64,000 bases of DNA from Hermatobates lingyangjiaoensis (GCA_026182355.1 JAPFBL010000084.1:12921001-12985000); one strand, 5' to 3'. Counted from the stretch's first letter, positions 33,268-59,440 are shown. Numbers and translations: made by a program. Notes: a model not told the origin generated them from the sequence alone.

Positions 33268-36200
33268 TTATTTAGATAATCCAAATAACTTTAACTGGCC
33301 AACATCTTTTTTTCTATCATTAGTATCTTTGTCATCACAAGCGTAAGCCAGAAGATATTGGAATGGATGCCACGCTACACTAAAGCAAGGAGTATCCACC
33401 ATTACTCTAGCTACTTGTACACCAGTGCTTATATCCGCAATATCAATAAATAAGTCTTCACTTCCGGAAGCAAGAAGAATTCCATCATGGCTAAAACTTA
33501 GAGTTCTAACAGGCCATTCCAATCTGAAATAAGTTTGACAAAATAGTTTTACTTCTTGTTTTGAATAAGTTTTGAACGTATTATTAATTACATACTTAAG
33601 TAAATGGGTGAATTATAAAACACTCATTACAATTTCAACAATTCTCACTCATCATTGTTCGGACGTCATTACTTTCAAGCGTTAAAAAAATACCTACCGT
33701 GAAAATATTCTAGTACAAGTCAAATCAGACAATGTCCATAAAGACACAAGAGCATCCGCTGCTCCAACAGCCATTAGTTTTCCTTTCTGATCCACTTTTA
33801 TACAAATACATGATCCTGGATGAGCTTTTATTACATTCAATACTTCCATTTCAGGATAACTGAAACATCACACTGTAACATTAATAAAATAATTTAACAT
33901 AAATGTATAAACTATAAAGCATTGTAGAAAGAAACTATAACCATTAGAATAACAGGTCCTTCCATTGCAAAAGTAAAAAAAAACAATATGGAAATTAGAG
34001 TTGAGACCTTATTTTACCAACTTTATAATTGAAGTTTGATAATGACATTATGAAGTTTGATATGAATTAAGTCCTAACAATAAGAGATAAAAAGATTTTT
34101 AGTTTTGAGAATGATCAAAAAATCTGAATCAGAGCTATTTTTATAAAAAATAAATTACAAATAAATTAATAGGGTATTTCTCTTAAATCCCTCAGAAAAT
34201 TTAAAGCAGTTTAACTGATCAATATCTTCCTTCAGTTATTGAATATTTTACAATATATTTACAATACAATACAATACATTCTTACAATATATCAATGTAT
34301 AATAGTAAACTTCCCAGTAGATAGGTTTTAAAGTACTTTACTTAATAAAAAAATCTGAAGCGACCTACTTTGAATTTTACTGTAAGTCAACATAATATCA
34401 CACTTCTTGGGTAAATAATATGTAATATCCCATTTCGGCATATTATAAATGTCCAAATGAGAAATGATTATTTGTCTTTCATTCCTGGAGGTAGTACAGA
34501 TAGTGATTGATGCACTTATCAATATATATGCTTATCTTTGTATATCACACCACTGATGCATGTTATATCATTAGTATAACTACAGCAGCAATAACATTTT
34601 AGCCACATTTTTGAAAAGCGAAAGTGTAGTTTTCGTGATACGAAATAATCTCCAACTGACTTTTGTTCCAACAGCCAGTGGATCCCTAACATAGTTTACC
34701 TGACCTCCTTCTACATTGGACATTCTTCTTCGATGGATAAATCCATCATACCAGTGAATTGACTGAAGGAAAATAGAAGTTTCGAAATATAATGAAAAAA
34801 TTATAATCACATGTAAACAAAATATACATAATTGATGAATATGTATGTATAGTCAGTCACATTAAAACAAAATAAAGAATCATTTGGTTGCAGGCCAATA
34901 CAGATTTTTATTAATGTCTGAAAATATAAGATTGAATAGTTATATAATTGTTTTTATTTAAATGTATATATATTTATTAAGTGTTGTGAGTATTATGACT
35001 AAGTATTTTAATGATTTCAATGACCAACAATTGGGATTTATCGAAGGGTATTCAAATAAATAAATATTACAACCAAATAAGTTTATATTTATTTATCTAA
35101 GAGAAAATATAAAATATATAAAAGAAAATACACTTTCTAGGAAGTATAATCAACGGGAATAGTATGGTAAAAAAGATTTCCACACCAGCTTCACATGAAC
35201 GATAGTCAATATTTATGTTCATGAAATTGTAAAACCCTTTCACTTAAAAAGAGGAGAGGGTGTTCTAATCGTCAATTCTAGATATTATTTTAAGAGACAA
35301 GCTATTCAATAGATTTACATCAAAATTGGTTGAAATTGTTGAAATAATTCTAGCTAAGTCAATATTTTTAATTTAAAAAGATATTCTTATTTTAATTTCA
35401 TGTATTGATGAGAATCACAAGTTTAATAAATGATTATTAATATGACTTAGTTAATTAAGTTTAAAAATATGTGTAGTTATAGTGTAAATCAATGTAAAAG
35501 TAATTTTTTTTTCTTTACAGAAGGAAACTGTTTTTTTTAAACATTTTTGAACTGAACACTCTTAATTAAGTAAACTAATGGTCACTTAATTTTAACTAAA
35601 TGGATACAATTGATAAGTGTTAATAAATAAAAGTAAGAGAGTTCCTTTATGTACTAACTCTGAAGAATTCCAGAGTATTTTATTTTGAACCTTACTAAAA
35701 CTTGTTAAGTGTTAGTTAAATTTAAATTAGTTCTTTTTAAATCACTTGATCAAGAGTGTTTAGTTCAAAATGTTGAAAAAAAAAGTCTTTTGTATAAAAA
35801 AAAACTGCTTTTACATTGAACTTCACTATAAGTAAACTGATTTTTAAAACTTACTCATGATCAATTTATTTAACTATCATTCTAAAAATCATTTATTGAA
35901 CTAGTATTCACCATTAAGGCATTGAATTAAAAATTAAGGAGAACTAATAACATTTAAACTAAGCTTACTCAATTAAGCTTACATGTTAGAAGTTTTCAAA
36001 AGTAAAAAACTTTTAGAATTCTTAAGAAGTTACTATATAAAGAAACTCCCTAACTTTTAAGTATAAATATTTGATTATTGATTCATTTAGTCAAAATTCA
36101 GCAGCCAGTTGGTTTCCTTTGTTTCAACTTCTACTTTTGCATTCTTCCTCGAGGGCAAGTGTGAAATAGAAATTTATTTGTATGAAATAGACAATAGAAA

Positions 36201-39200
36201 ACAAAGGCATTTTCCAAGAAAATACAATTTGATATTATAATTGAATTATATTAGAAATGAATTGTTAAAGAATGTGGGTTGCAATTTTATAAAGTGAAGT
36301 ACTGAAGGTTGCCCAACTGTTTAAAGAAGTAAACAGCTTTTGTTTATTGCTGTTTAAATAAATTACATATAAACGTTAAATATTTCACAGTCAACTGTTG
36401 AAACATATCATTGAAATCGTACCACTATTAATAATTTATTACATTATTATTATTATCTATTTAAGTTGCCTTATTGTAATCATTCAGCGTCATTAACAAG
36501 AAGGTTAAAATTTATAACAAGTTAACAATAATGGATCTCCTGTGATTATAAACAACAAATCTGCAGTGACCCACACTCTACTTTACTATAAGTAAACTTT
36601 CACATTCAATCCTAACTCAAAGTTTTTCCCTTTTATTGAAAAAAACACAACTTTTTTGTTGTTTTGGAAAATTGAAAATTCCTTTCATTTATTCCTACTA
36701 TGATTAATGTTTGAATATATTCTTTATATGACTGCATTAAGATATTAATATGAGATTAAATAAGAATAGAACTTTAAAAAAAAAAATCAACGCCAATCTA
36801 ACATACAATTTATTTTGTTTTAATGTGACTGACTATACATACATATTAATCAGTTATGTATAATTTGTTTACATGTGACTATAATAAAGTTATCAAAAGA
36901 AAAGAAGTCATTCATCTATTTGACATGTTATTAAAATTATTTAACTCAGGGCCTAAATCTCATCAGACTTGCACACTCCACTTCCAAACTTGTCCTATTT
37001 TACAACCCATTGTCATAACTAAATTCAACTTCAGATTTCGGATCTTTAATAACCTTCATAATTGTACTTACAGGAGTATTCCTCACTTCGATAGGTTTAG
37101 GTAAGATTTGATCAAAATCTTTATCCATTTCAAGGTGATTGGCTCATATACAGATGTAATCTAATCAAAAGTTTCTATCTCTTCTGGACAGAGAGTCTGA
37201 TTTTTTTTTTATAATATTCAATAAGGCTTCCATTCATACTAGTTAAGCAGACAAACATCTAATAAATGGTCTATATATAATTTTTTAAATTTCCCTTTGA
37301 AGATAGAGTATTCTTTACTAAGGTAAATAGAATTGGAATGGACTTTTTAAATTAACTTGGACTCGGCTCTTCTTAGCAACTTTTAACTGCTTTCTTCTTG
37401 AATTATTTGTCAGTTCCAGTCCTCTGAAAAACTAGGTGTATAGTGCAAAAAATACTTACGAATGCATCACACAACCGTTGCTGGGGTATCATTAGTTTTG
37501 CCTAAGCATTAATACTTTGTTAAAGCCACATTAAAGACTTCATTCTTCCACATCATCTCTTATTGCAGAACATTGCGTTTTTTTCCTTGAACTTAGCTTT
37601 TACAATTTAATCTGCCATTTGGAAAACCTCCACCGGTATGTCCTTAACTTGATAGTTTTAAGTTAAACTTTCTTCTCATTCAGAAAGGTGTAAGGACTGT
37701 TTTCGGTAGATTTGGACCCAGACTTTTCTCATTTACCCATCTTTCAACAATTTGTGGATAGCATGCTGCATTATCTGAAAGATAGTTGCGTTATGCATTA
37801 TTCCTTTTATTATAAGGTCTTCCTCATATCCTTGCGTATCATAACCATTATTATATAAAGTATCCAGTAGGTAATCTACAACTGGATAGTTGTACTAATA
37901 GGTCGATAGTACACCTCCCTGAGAACATTTATTTCACAACTGTGGTAGATCTAATATTACCACACTAATGTATTAGATCCTTACACTAATTATCCTTTTA
38001 CAGTACAGTGGGCTGGGCTCTCAACTATTGCACATAATCTGTTCTTTAAAATAAAATATCAATAAATAAATGACATAAAAGTAGCATTTTGTTGTTTACA
38101 GATTCTAGGATTGTATAATAAGATTATATTGTATATAATATATACAATATATAAGATAATAAGTCTATATAAGATAAGTATATTATCTTATATATTATAT
38201 TGTATAATATACTAGGATTTTGTATAATAAAGTGATTTTGTTTTGATTTAATAACAGTCTTTAAATGAATGGTTTCCCGTTAACCAATAAGTACCACCTT
38301 TAAATTATTGGTACACTGGGCATTTATTATAATACTGGTGGAAAATTTACATGGTTTCTCTTTGTAAAATCACAATCTCTATTTCCAGGAGCAACACCTT
38401 AGAAATTAAGTTGTTCTTAACATTATTTTACTATCTTTAATCTGATGTCGTGAGGATGCCACTCTGCATATTACTTGAACTGACTCGACTGTTGTTTTAA
38501 AATATTCTCGCGACAATATTATGGATGAACTGAATGTTAGTGCTTAGGAAAGATAGCACATTCTAATTCACTTTTTTTTACCTGTATGCATGAATACATC
38601 CATTCCCAGTTGTAAAGAAAAATATATCACTCTCAAAATTAAACGCAATTTCATTAACTTCGAAACTAAATTGCTTTTCAAATATTATTTTATACGATTT
38701 GGAGTCAATAAAAGTAATGAGATCTTCTTTATCACCAACTGCAATAGTTCTACCATCTGGAGACCAGGTGATGTTAATGTTTTCACCTAAAAAAAAATGC
38801 TAGAAACAGTAAAAATAACAGCAATTCAATAGCATTGACTCGCAGAATGTTGTTATAACTAGGGACAATGGAGCTAGTAAAAATACTGTTATAATTTTCA
38901 CTAAGTTACCTTTGGTCGGTATCACAGCAGCACATTTATTTGAACGTACATCCCAAACTCGCACAGTTTTATCACGACTTGCTGATGCCAGTAAATTGGG
39001 ATTTTTGGCATGCCAACAAATCTGGTCAACACTTCCCTCATGCCCTCTGAAACAAACTTCTTTCACCTGGAAACCAGTAGGGTGAAGGTTAATACCTAGT
39101 GTAATTGTTTTAAAAAGACAAGTATTATCTCACCAAAATCTGTATCCAAACCTTATTAGTTTGTTTTTTTTTCAAAGGGGTTCTGGTAAACTTCCCACTT

Positions 39201-39645
39201 TTAATTATAACATAAGTGTTTGTCAGATAAGTGGAAACAGTAATCAAACTAGAAAGGACATTATAGACAAAGTTAGTTCTTAGAAATACAGTTTCACATT
39301 GCTTTTTTTTTTATAGGACAAACATGTTTGAAATGAAACCTTCAAGAAACCAAAACTCCTTCGAACTAGTAACAAATGAAAGCACTATATTAAATTCAAA
39401 TAAACTTCAACCGTAAATTAATTAATACATACCAACTTCGATTTTTCCATTGAAAAAACACTCACAGTCCTGTCAAATGATCCAGACGCCAATCTGTAGC
39501 CATCACAATTCCAGCCAATAGAGTGAACTTTATTTGAATGAGCTTTGTACTCTCTAACAACGTCATGTTTCAAGAAATATGACTTTAATTCATTCACTCT
39601 TTGGTCATCTTTTTTTAAAAGTACTCTCTTTTGAGCATGTGACAT
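33268..39645 (-). CDS. THOC3: THO complex subunit 3 (WD40), five coding exons
   Basis: Minus-strand exons: 39645-39433, 39066-38910, 38786-38582, 33859-33698 and 33523-33268 (stop TAA). All junctions are GT-AG with matching phases, giving 330 aa; human THOC3 has 351. The start is ATG 39645 (MSHAQKRVLLKKDD). Diagnostic blocks run in order: HSIGWNCDGYRLASGSFDRT, GHEGSVDQICWHAKNPNLLA, SASRDKTVRVWDVRSNKC, ENINITWSPDGRTIAVGDKE, FEVNEIAFNFESDIFFFTTG, SYPEMEVLNVIKAHPGSCIC, VGAADALVSLWTL, RLEWPVRTLSFSHDG, and the C terminus CDDKDTNDRKKDVGQLKLFG. The protein is a seven-bladed WD40 subunit of THO/TREX, which loads export factors on nascent mRNA in the nucleus. Intron 3 is long (33860-38581). Confidence 0.95.
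33860..38581 (-). other. THOC3: THOC3 intron 3
   Basis: Mostly unassigned AT-rich DNA. An (ACAAT)n-like run lies near 34250-34275. A strongly AT, self-complementary stretch lies at 38110-38215 (repeats of ATATAATATATACAATAT type). Degraded open frames at 36.9-38.0 kb on the minus strand (for example CYPQIVERWVNEKS near 37725-37770) may be an old transposon protein, but I cannot name it. Confidence 0.4.
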
Positions 39646-39959
39646 TATTTACAAGAAAGAGAATGTAATCTGATGCCCACAAACTTAATGTTCAGACAAA
39701 CACAATTTGAAATTGCCGCGCTAAGCTTCTCCAGTGTATTACATTTATCTAATTCACTGGTTGTGCATAAATACAGAGTATTTATTATTTATATAGATAT
39801 AACATCCACTAAATCTCAAGCAAAGTATATTCATCCAATTTTACTCTATATTTTTCCCATCAAAAATGTTCGTTAATAATTATCCTCTGCTTATTCCTGG
39901 TTGCTTACCAAAGGTATATTTTTGAGACTTCAGTTTACTTAACTTTATTCAACGTCTAC

Positions 39960-40345
39960 TCTTGGCAGAGATTAGTGTATACTATCAACTGTTGGTATTA
40001 GTCGTTCAAGAGAGCTACAGACAGTTATCTAATTTTAGACTTTCAAGGCTTCCAGAGTGGAAACTAAAAGAACTAGTTGTCAAGGAGTTGTTTACCGTCG
40101 ATTTAGATTTAGGATTGTTTTATTTCATGTTAAAAATACCCAAAATACCAGCCTTTCCTTGCAATAGGTAGATTTCAAAACACTACCACGGATTGAAACA
40201 GGATTCAGGACTTGTGGAATATGATCAATTGGAAAATATTCTACACACTTTGGCTAGCGAATATTCAGCAGTACTTGTGAAAGCATATGAAAAGAATCAG
40301 TTTCTCCAAACAATATTATTAGACTCTATTAAATTGAGTCTATAA
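39960..40345 (+). pseudogene. Unknown intronless reading frame with one in-frame stop
   Basis: The frame from 39962 reads through LSRLPEWKLKELVVKELFTV to PAFPCNR, meets TAG at 40169-40171, and continues in the same frame for another 57 codons (ISKHYHGLKQDSGLVEYDQL ... LLDSIKLSL, stop near 40343). The amphipathic, Leu/Glu-rich composition looks protein-like and not random. It lies head-to-head with THOC3, about 320 bp from its start. I do not recognise the family. A splice donor (TAG|GTAGAT near 40166) offers an alternative reading as an exon. Confidence 0.35.
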
Positions 40346-41479
40346 GACTTCGGGTGGAAAATAATTTTAACTAGGGTGTTTATTTAACAATCTGATCAGC
40401 CAAAATGGTTAACCAATGGCCTCAAGTTGAGTGACTGGTGTACTGAAAATCGTTGCACTATTAATGAAGATAAACTCTGTGGAAGCAAGACGTAAGAGTT
40501 TCAACCTGCATTGGAAATAGGAGCCATGTGTTGAAGGGTTGGCAAAATCTAAGATTTCTTAACCTCTCCCAGGCAGATGATTGTGTTAAATGTATTCATT
40601 GTAATGTATTTATATGCCATTGGTATGATGACCTGTCTGTTGATAAAGAACATAAAAAATGTTATCCGAATGGTAAACGGAAAACTAATATTGTTTATCT
40701 TCATAAACTGAAGATAACTATTATTTGTCAATAATAGTTGCCCTTGAATATGGGTCAACGGGAAGAAGAGGAATCTTACAGAACAGCCCGTTGTACAGGC
40801 GAGGATGTCACCTAATGACAATCCCAAATGGACGTTGGCTAGGAAGCATAATCTCCATTATCACTAAAATATTACTTACTTACTTACAATAATCGTGCGA
40901 TTATTAAGGCACGATTATACCTGTGTCTTACCATTTTTATTGAACTTTGTCAAAGTCGAAAATTTAATTTGGGTAGGTCGACCTAGTTGAATTACATGAG
41001 CAAGATTCTGAATAATTTTCTGTTTTCTAATACAAACTTTAAATAGGAAGGATTTGTTGAATAATTTAATTAAAATCTAATTATCCTGTTTAGATGGGAA
41101 AAATATCTTATTCGAAAAAAAGACTAGTGTACAAGTTTCCGGACAGGTTAACAGGTTGTTGATTTAAGGAGAAATAAAACAATATTTTTGAAAAATTATT
41201 TTACAAATTTGTTCCAGAAGTGTTCCGAAAGGTTCATTTACTTGTGCGATCAAATTCATTGCTTCTCACCCCTTTGGAGGACTTGTGCCTTAAACGTCCT
41301 TCAAACACCTGTAAGTGAAAGACAACCTTATTCTATTGTATTAAGAGAAATTCAGTTAATTCTGTTTTCCTTTAAAAGTGTAATTTGTATTGACTTAAAA
41401 TAACGCTCCATAGGTTATTAAAACCTAGAGATAACATGTCAGAGTTGTGTGATTCAAACAACTCTGCCCCATGAAGAGT

Positions 41480-42290
41480 CAGTAGATTTCTTAAGTAAAC
41501 CAAAAAAGAAAAAGTGAAGATTAAACTGCTCCAGTTCATCTAATGATGACAAAATAGAATTGGTTCAGAAAAATTTGATTAACCCAACCAGCCCAAACGA
41601 GATGTAAAACAGTATTATAAACAATGAAGCAAGTGAAACATTCACACCTGCCAATACCCAAGCCTCTGCCTCTGTCACAACAGCCAACCGGTTTAGGGTT
41701 CTCTATAATGAAGACGATGATGCTCCCATTCACCAACCCAGCACAGCAAGCCATACAGCTTTAAAACCACCTTTGATTTATTTTAAAGATGTAAAAAACT
41801 GTGGCAACCTAATTTCCACTCTAGAGCAAGTTGTCGTTGAAACAAACATCTCGTGTAAAGTGAGGACTCAATTAGCGTCGAGGTCAAATCATCTGACCAA
41901 TGGAGAAACTTTTCACGTCTTGCGCTTCACAAACAGTGTTGAGTTCTTCACCCACACATTAAAAGAAGAAAGACTCTACAGAGTGGTGGTGAGGAATCTT
42001 CACTATTCTATCCCACTAGACTTCATCAAGTCAAAAGCAAAGGGTTACAACTGCGTGAACATTACAAACATTAAAGGGAATAACAACGAGCCTAGACACT
42101 TGTTTTTCATCGATCTAGCTCCAAATGTAAATAAGAAGGAAATTTTTCTAATAAACACCTTATGCTTTTGCATTGTTAAGGTAGAAGAGCCCTATCCAGC
42201 GCAACCCAAACTACTGCTCACCACAGAACAACACCAAGACTCTCCTACACTTCAGTGGTAACCTCCCAACAATGGAACTTCTACATACAT
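41480..42290 (+). mobile_element. Jockey-type LINE ORF1 (gag-like) fragment
   Basis: An open frame 41773-42261 (162 codons), extending upstream with frameshifts, ends in the block YRVVVRNLHYSIPLDFIKSK, then HLFFIDLAPNVNKKEIFLIN and VKVEEP. This is the PRE_C2HC-associated region of ORF1 in Jockey-group LINEs, the RNA-binding nucleocapsid-like protein. The following zinc knuckles and all of ORF2 are missing here. Confidence 0.75.
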
Positions 42291-42412
42291 TCTAGATTAT
42301 TTTATCACTTCGAATAACCTATCCCAACATTCCAAAATACTTACCTTCAACATTAGAAGAAATATTAGAGATTGTATAAGCCATACAGAAACTTATAAAT
42401 CTAAATATATTA

Positions 42413-42576
42413 AAAAATCTGTTGCTTCAAGTTCTATTGAAAGTGGGAAACTGAATTTATTTAGCCTAATAAACTCAGTTTAACCAGAAATAAGAAACAG
42501 ATTAAAAGATTGAATTTTGAAGGCAAGAGTTATAAAACTATTAAAACGTAACCAATCATACTGCAGATGATTATCG
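42413..42576 (+). repeat. Direct repeat, upstream copy
   Basis: About 164 bp repeated at 43224-43388 in the same orientation with roughly ten differences. It starts at AAAATCTGTTGCTTCAAG and ends at CTGCAGATGA. It follows the LINE ORF1 fragment. Confidence 0.85.
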
Positions 42577-43223
42577 GGTAAAACAAAGTAGATGGAAAAA
42601 GCCAATAACTACTAAAAGCTTAAAATATTAAAATATGACTACTAAATATTTGGGAATATTTAAAACATAATTCCAAATAAAATTCTACAATCAGTGCATC
42701 TATTTTTTCATATTCTATTATTATGGACTATTTTTAGAAAGACACAATTTTGAAAACATTTAATTGTACCTTTAATGATTTAAACCCATAACTAAACAAA
42801 CCTGCATAATAGCTAAATATTAATTGTGAAATTAGTAAGAGTTTAAATGTTAAGACAATAATCAGAACCTGGGCAGAAGAAAACATCAACTAAAACATTC
42901 CACGAAGGACTATATTATTAATCAGATGCATTGGTTTAGAATATTTCTCAGAAATTTCATAAATATGTGTTGTCTCACACATGTTCTTCACAAGATGAAA
43001 TTATAGTTTTATAAATAAATAAAACTTTATGACTGCTTCAAATCAATTATTTCACAAAAATAACTATTTTTACAACTGTACATTATAAAGTTGATGTGAT
43101 TGTTTCGTTTATTCTGTGGTATTTTCAGATCCTCAATATATAACAATATATATGGAATCCCAACAAGTGTATATTTATAACAATATTCTATAAGCAGGAG
43201 AATTGTTTATAATATAGTTTAAT

Positions 43224-43388
43224 AAAAATCTGTTGCTTCAAGTTCTATTGAAAGTGGGAAACTGAATTCATTTAGCCTAATAAATTCAGTTTAATCAGAA
43301 ATAAGAAACAGATTAAAAGATTGGATTTCGAAGGCAATAGTTATAAAACTATTAAAAAGTAACCAACCATACTGCAGATGAATATCGC
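43224..43388 (+). repeat. Direct repeat, downstream copy
   Basis: Partner of 42413-42576. The 650 bp between them is AT-rich and holds no gene. Confidence 0.85.
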
Positions 43389-43389
43389 A

Positions 43390-46250
43390 GTATTTATTAC
43401 AATGCACTTAAAATGTTTATGAAATTTTTTTTATTAAAATACTTTATATTTTCAAATTAAATAGAATGTACAAAGATTATTTTATGGTTCATTTAAACCA
43501 ATATTCAGTGGAATGGTTCTGGCAGATATAGCAGATGCATGTTCGCTCCACATTAAAAATGAAATGCGATGGAATACCAAATAACCAAAATAGTACTTTG
43601 AATATTTTAAGTTTATTTTCGTTTTGACTTCTCTCAAATTCTCGGTTGTTGAAGACTGTGCAACATATTATTTTTACAAACAATATCCGAAAGTAAAGTA
43701 ATTTTTTCAGTAAATTACTTAATTATTTATGATTATGAAAGTATATGAAAGATACTTAGTCATAGTTATTAGGTAATATACTTCAGATAATAAACAACAA
43801 ACTGTTTCAAGGTGCACCGTAATAACATTGGCACAATTGCTGGAGCATTAAACTCTTTAAAGGTAATTACTAATTTCCAATACCTACTATTATTTGAGAT
43901 ACAAAGTGATAAAATTGCGTATACCTATTCTATTTTTTTGACAACATGTTACCTCTCCTTCCAGAAACAAGTTAAAGAATATTCACCGTGTTGACCAGGA
44001 TTTTAAATAGATAAAAAAATAAGTTATATTATAATTTCAAGGAATATAAAAAAACTGAATCATTTCTCCCTTGCGTTACAACAAATACTGTCAACTTTGT
44101 TCAAATCAGAATGGTTAGAATAATTTTTACACTTTTATGAAAAGAAATAACTAGACATTTAACTTTGACTACGTACCAGACATCCATTGAGTCCACTCAG
44201 TGTTGAGAAATAACAACCAAACATATTAACAGAGTTTTGTAATTTTCTATATAACTACGTACAACAAAAGTAGATCATACCACTTACTAAGAAGGTGAAG
44301 ATCAGAACCTAACAAAAAGCATGATAATATGGTCCGACAAAATAGAAACTATTAGTAACTACTTTTTCTCTTCCATGTATGAAAGTATTATTTTTATTTA
44401 CTATATATATCAACCCTGAAATTTAATAGAATAAAAATATTTACCAGAAGTCGGTCAGTTTTTACGGTTCACATTAACTTTTCAATGCCAAAATTTCTGT
44501 TTTATTTGAAATATTTTTTTACAAGTAGAACTATTGAAATTTTATGAACCAATAAACTTTTATATTAGAAGTTTGTAATACATAATTTTAGGAATAGAAA
44601 CTTTAATGCAGTTTATATTACGCAAGAATCTACTATTTAACTCTACACACAATGGTACAATGTAACATTCTTGTCTGAGCTGAAGTTGTGTTAAAATTTA
44701 TGTTCAAAAATTAAAATATATTTTGTGTTAAAATTACATTTCATTTTAAACCCCCTAATGAAATACTTTATTGCAATATACTTTCAAAATTTCATACTTC
44801 AGCTTACTCGAAGGTTTCAAATTTAAATTTTAATAAAAACGTTAGCTTTGAAAGTTTGATTTGAACCTAGACAACTGACTGTTTCCTGAAAAATATAATT
44901 TCTTTTATATATATCAAGACTTTTCAGTAAACACGTGAAATAACAAATATCTAAACACAATAAGAAATTCAAAAATGGGACTAAGGAAAATAACTAGTTC
45001 GTTTATTATCTATCAAGGATAGATTTTACATATGGAGTCATTAATTTTCTTTACCTTTGTTGAAAGAATTTTTTTTTCATTCCCTTTCTTTTTAATGACA
45101 TTATTTGTAAAGTGATGTACTACTCACTGTTTTGTTTAATATTTATTTGAATAATTTAGCCACAAACTTGAATGAACAGGTAACCATAACATAAATTAAG
45201 AACTTTTACTTGTTTCCTATAGTGCTACACTCTGTGGGCAAATATGTAACTACCTCAACTGTGTGCAGGTAGAGTTTTATGATAATATAGAAAATAGATT
45301 AAGGTAATGCTTTATTCTTTCCAAAAAGTATGAACAACTAAGATAATGTCAAAGTCAGGAGAATTTGTGCTATGATGTTATAATTAATAGAATACCGCTG
45401 GCTAGTCTGTAAGTGCTTAAGTTTTTCAGTCATACTCAAATCAAATTAGTCCGTTTCGTGAGTTGTCTTTTACTCACTATTAATCATATAAAATAATTTA
45501 TGTCAACTACGTTATGATTAATCAATTAACTAAATTGATTATATATCAGTTTTGATATGTTTAATTTTAATGCAGTTGAATGTTAGCACATCCGATTTTT
45601 TATTCTTATTTCAGTACCATGAGGAGTGCTGCAGATTCAGGAATAAAATAATTTTATCCTTTAGTATCCCTGAAAGTACCGCAAGCTTTATATCAATTTA
45701 TTATTTTAAGATAATTTTATCTGCTAATGTATTCTCTACCACTGGGTTCCTTCTTTAAATATCACATTAAACCATCTCCTATTTTTTGTTCATTTATCAC
45801 TTTTTATATTTGAAAGGAGTTATACAATTCTTTAAACCACATCTACACAAATGAACTTAGGTATATTTAGAATATTTTCCAGATGATAAACTGAGGTACA
45901 TCACCTTTAAAATCAGCTTTTTTGGTATAAATGACAGGTTTTCTTTATTATTTTTTGCCAATTATGCAATATGGGTGAAGGACCTCAAGGATCTATTCTA
46001 CTTTGGTCCTCCTTGATATCTGGCAAATTGGTAGTCTGGTCAGCCTAATACTGTTAACTGTATATTGTTGAAGAAAAAAATAGTAAAAGAACAAGATAGT
46101 TTTAATAATAATCCTTTAATAGTAAGCAACACATTAAGCAATGGGTTGGGTTTGTAGTTGTCTAATCAGCTCTGCGAACTTGAGAGACAACTTAATGGAC
46201 CTTCTATATACCTCTCCTGACTAAAATATCTCTGCCAGAGACACCTCTCA
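43390..46250. other. Intergenic AT-rich DNA
   Basis: No gene is recognised. At 44925-44990, a short fragment (CACGTGAAATAACAA then CACAATAAGAAATTC) resembles the first-family PLE terminus of 2.6-3.5 kb. Confidence 0.4.
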
Positions 46251-46255
46251 AGACC

Positions 46256-57934
<11,679 letters not shown>

Positions 57935-57939
57935 TGCGA

Positions 57940-59100
57940 CTGCTGGCAGAAATATCAAACCAATATCTGATCGAACCCGACAGGCGTTTAAACAATAGCA
58001 AGCAGATGTCTTCTATCGAGTACCCTACACTTGACAGTCAGTCATTAAGTACACAGTCCTTTTTAACTTATGCTCTCATTAGGCATGCCTTTCAGGCCAA
58101 ATTATTTTTGACACAAGCACTCTTACCTCTGTCATGAGTCCATTCCTTTAATATGTGTTTTCAATTCATTGATTTTGTCTTTTGTTACAACTGAGTTCTA
58201 ATTCTACTTTTGAAAGATTTTTTACACTATTTTTCTTTTTTATCGAGGTTTAGTGTAGCTTCAAAAAAACACCTTAAGCCAACGGTTCGTCTATATTTGT
58301 AGCCATCTTCACGTCTACATCAATAAAGAATTTAATTACAATAGCATGAACACATTTTTTAAGTTACATTGTTTAATTAACATAGACAATTACCTTGGTA
58401 TTTTCATATTGCAAAAAATAACAACACAACCATTGTTTGAAGCTGGACCAAACCTCGATAATAAAGAAAAATAGTGTAAATATATGTGGTCGAGATAAGA
58501 AAACATTTAAACATTTTTTATAAATGTTTCAAATGTTTGACTTAAAGTGACTAAAATGAGTCACTAAACAAAGGACTATAAATTATTTAAAACCAGTAAA
58601 AAAAATATCATACTATCATGATTTCTAGTATATTCCAATTTTTTGGACCGTAGTCTCTGTAAGGGAGGATTTTAATGCCAAACCAAATTTAATTTTTGGC
58701 TCTTCACTGCTATAATAAGACCAATGGTTTCGCATACATCGGTAGTGTGTTATCCAAATTTAAATGAAAAATGCGCCCAATAAACTACAAAGACCAGCGT
58801 ATCTAGCGATGAAGAAGCAATGACTACCTGACCTAAATCCAGTATGGAAAAGTTATTAACAATATTTATAACAAAAGTTATTGTTAACTTTTCCCTGTGT
58901 GCTGTACTCTGTTATAAAGTTGCTGTGAATGTATATTGAAAAAAATATGTTAGTAATTAGCCAGTTTTACACACTCAAATCAAAGTCAAAGCAGGCAATT
59001 CAGTATAATTTAAAACTTTTATATCTAGAAGCTTGAAATTTATAAAAATAATAGATATGAACTATTAGTCTAGAATTGTGAAAAAACTGGGTATTTGTCA
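57940..59100. other. Upstream of the IR gene, nothing recognised
   Basis: No exon or transposon protein seen. The IR promoter is expected here on the minus strand but no confident element is visible. Confidence 0.35.
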
Positions 59101-59104
59101 ACAA

Positions 59105-59440
59105 ATATAACTCCTCTTTCTTAAGGAAATAGTCCATTCCTTACACTTTAATGTTATACAAATATACTATGATTCATAAACACAGACAAATTTTTATCTG
59201 ATATAAAATATTGTTCAAGAGTGCAGTATCCAGACTGATTAGAGCATTTTGTGACACAAATTCATCATACCATGATATGCAACAAAATCTATTTTCATTT
59301 CCAGTGATTTTTTACAATTAAAAAATATTATTCCTCTTATATGTTATATAAATCAATAAATATTTAAATTTTTTATTATACTTCTAAACATCAATTTTAT
59401 TTCAGTGGATTCACTCAAAAAAATTTTAAGTCAATGTAAA
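59105..59440 (+). repeat. Dispersed repeat, copy at 59 kb
   Basis: Partner of 27020-27390, in the same orientation. It is directly followed by dispersed repeat family B. Copy 1 of family B also lies downstream of the 27 kb copy, but about 4 kb away. Confidence 0.6.
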
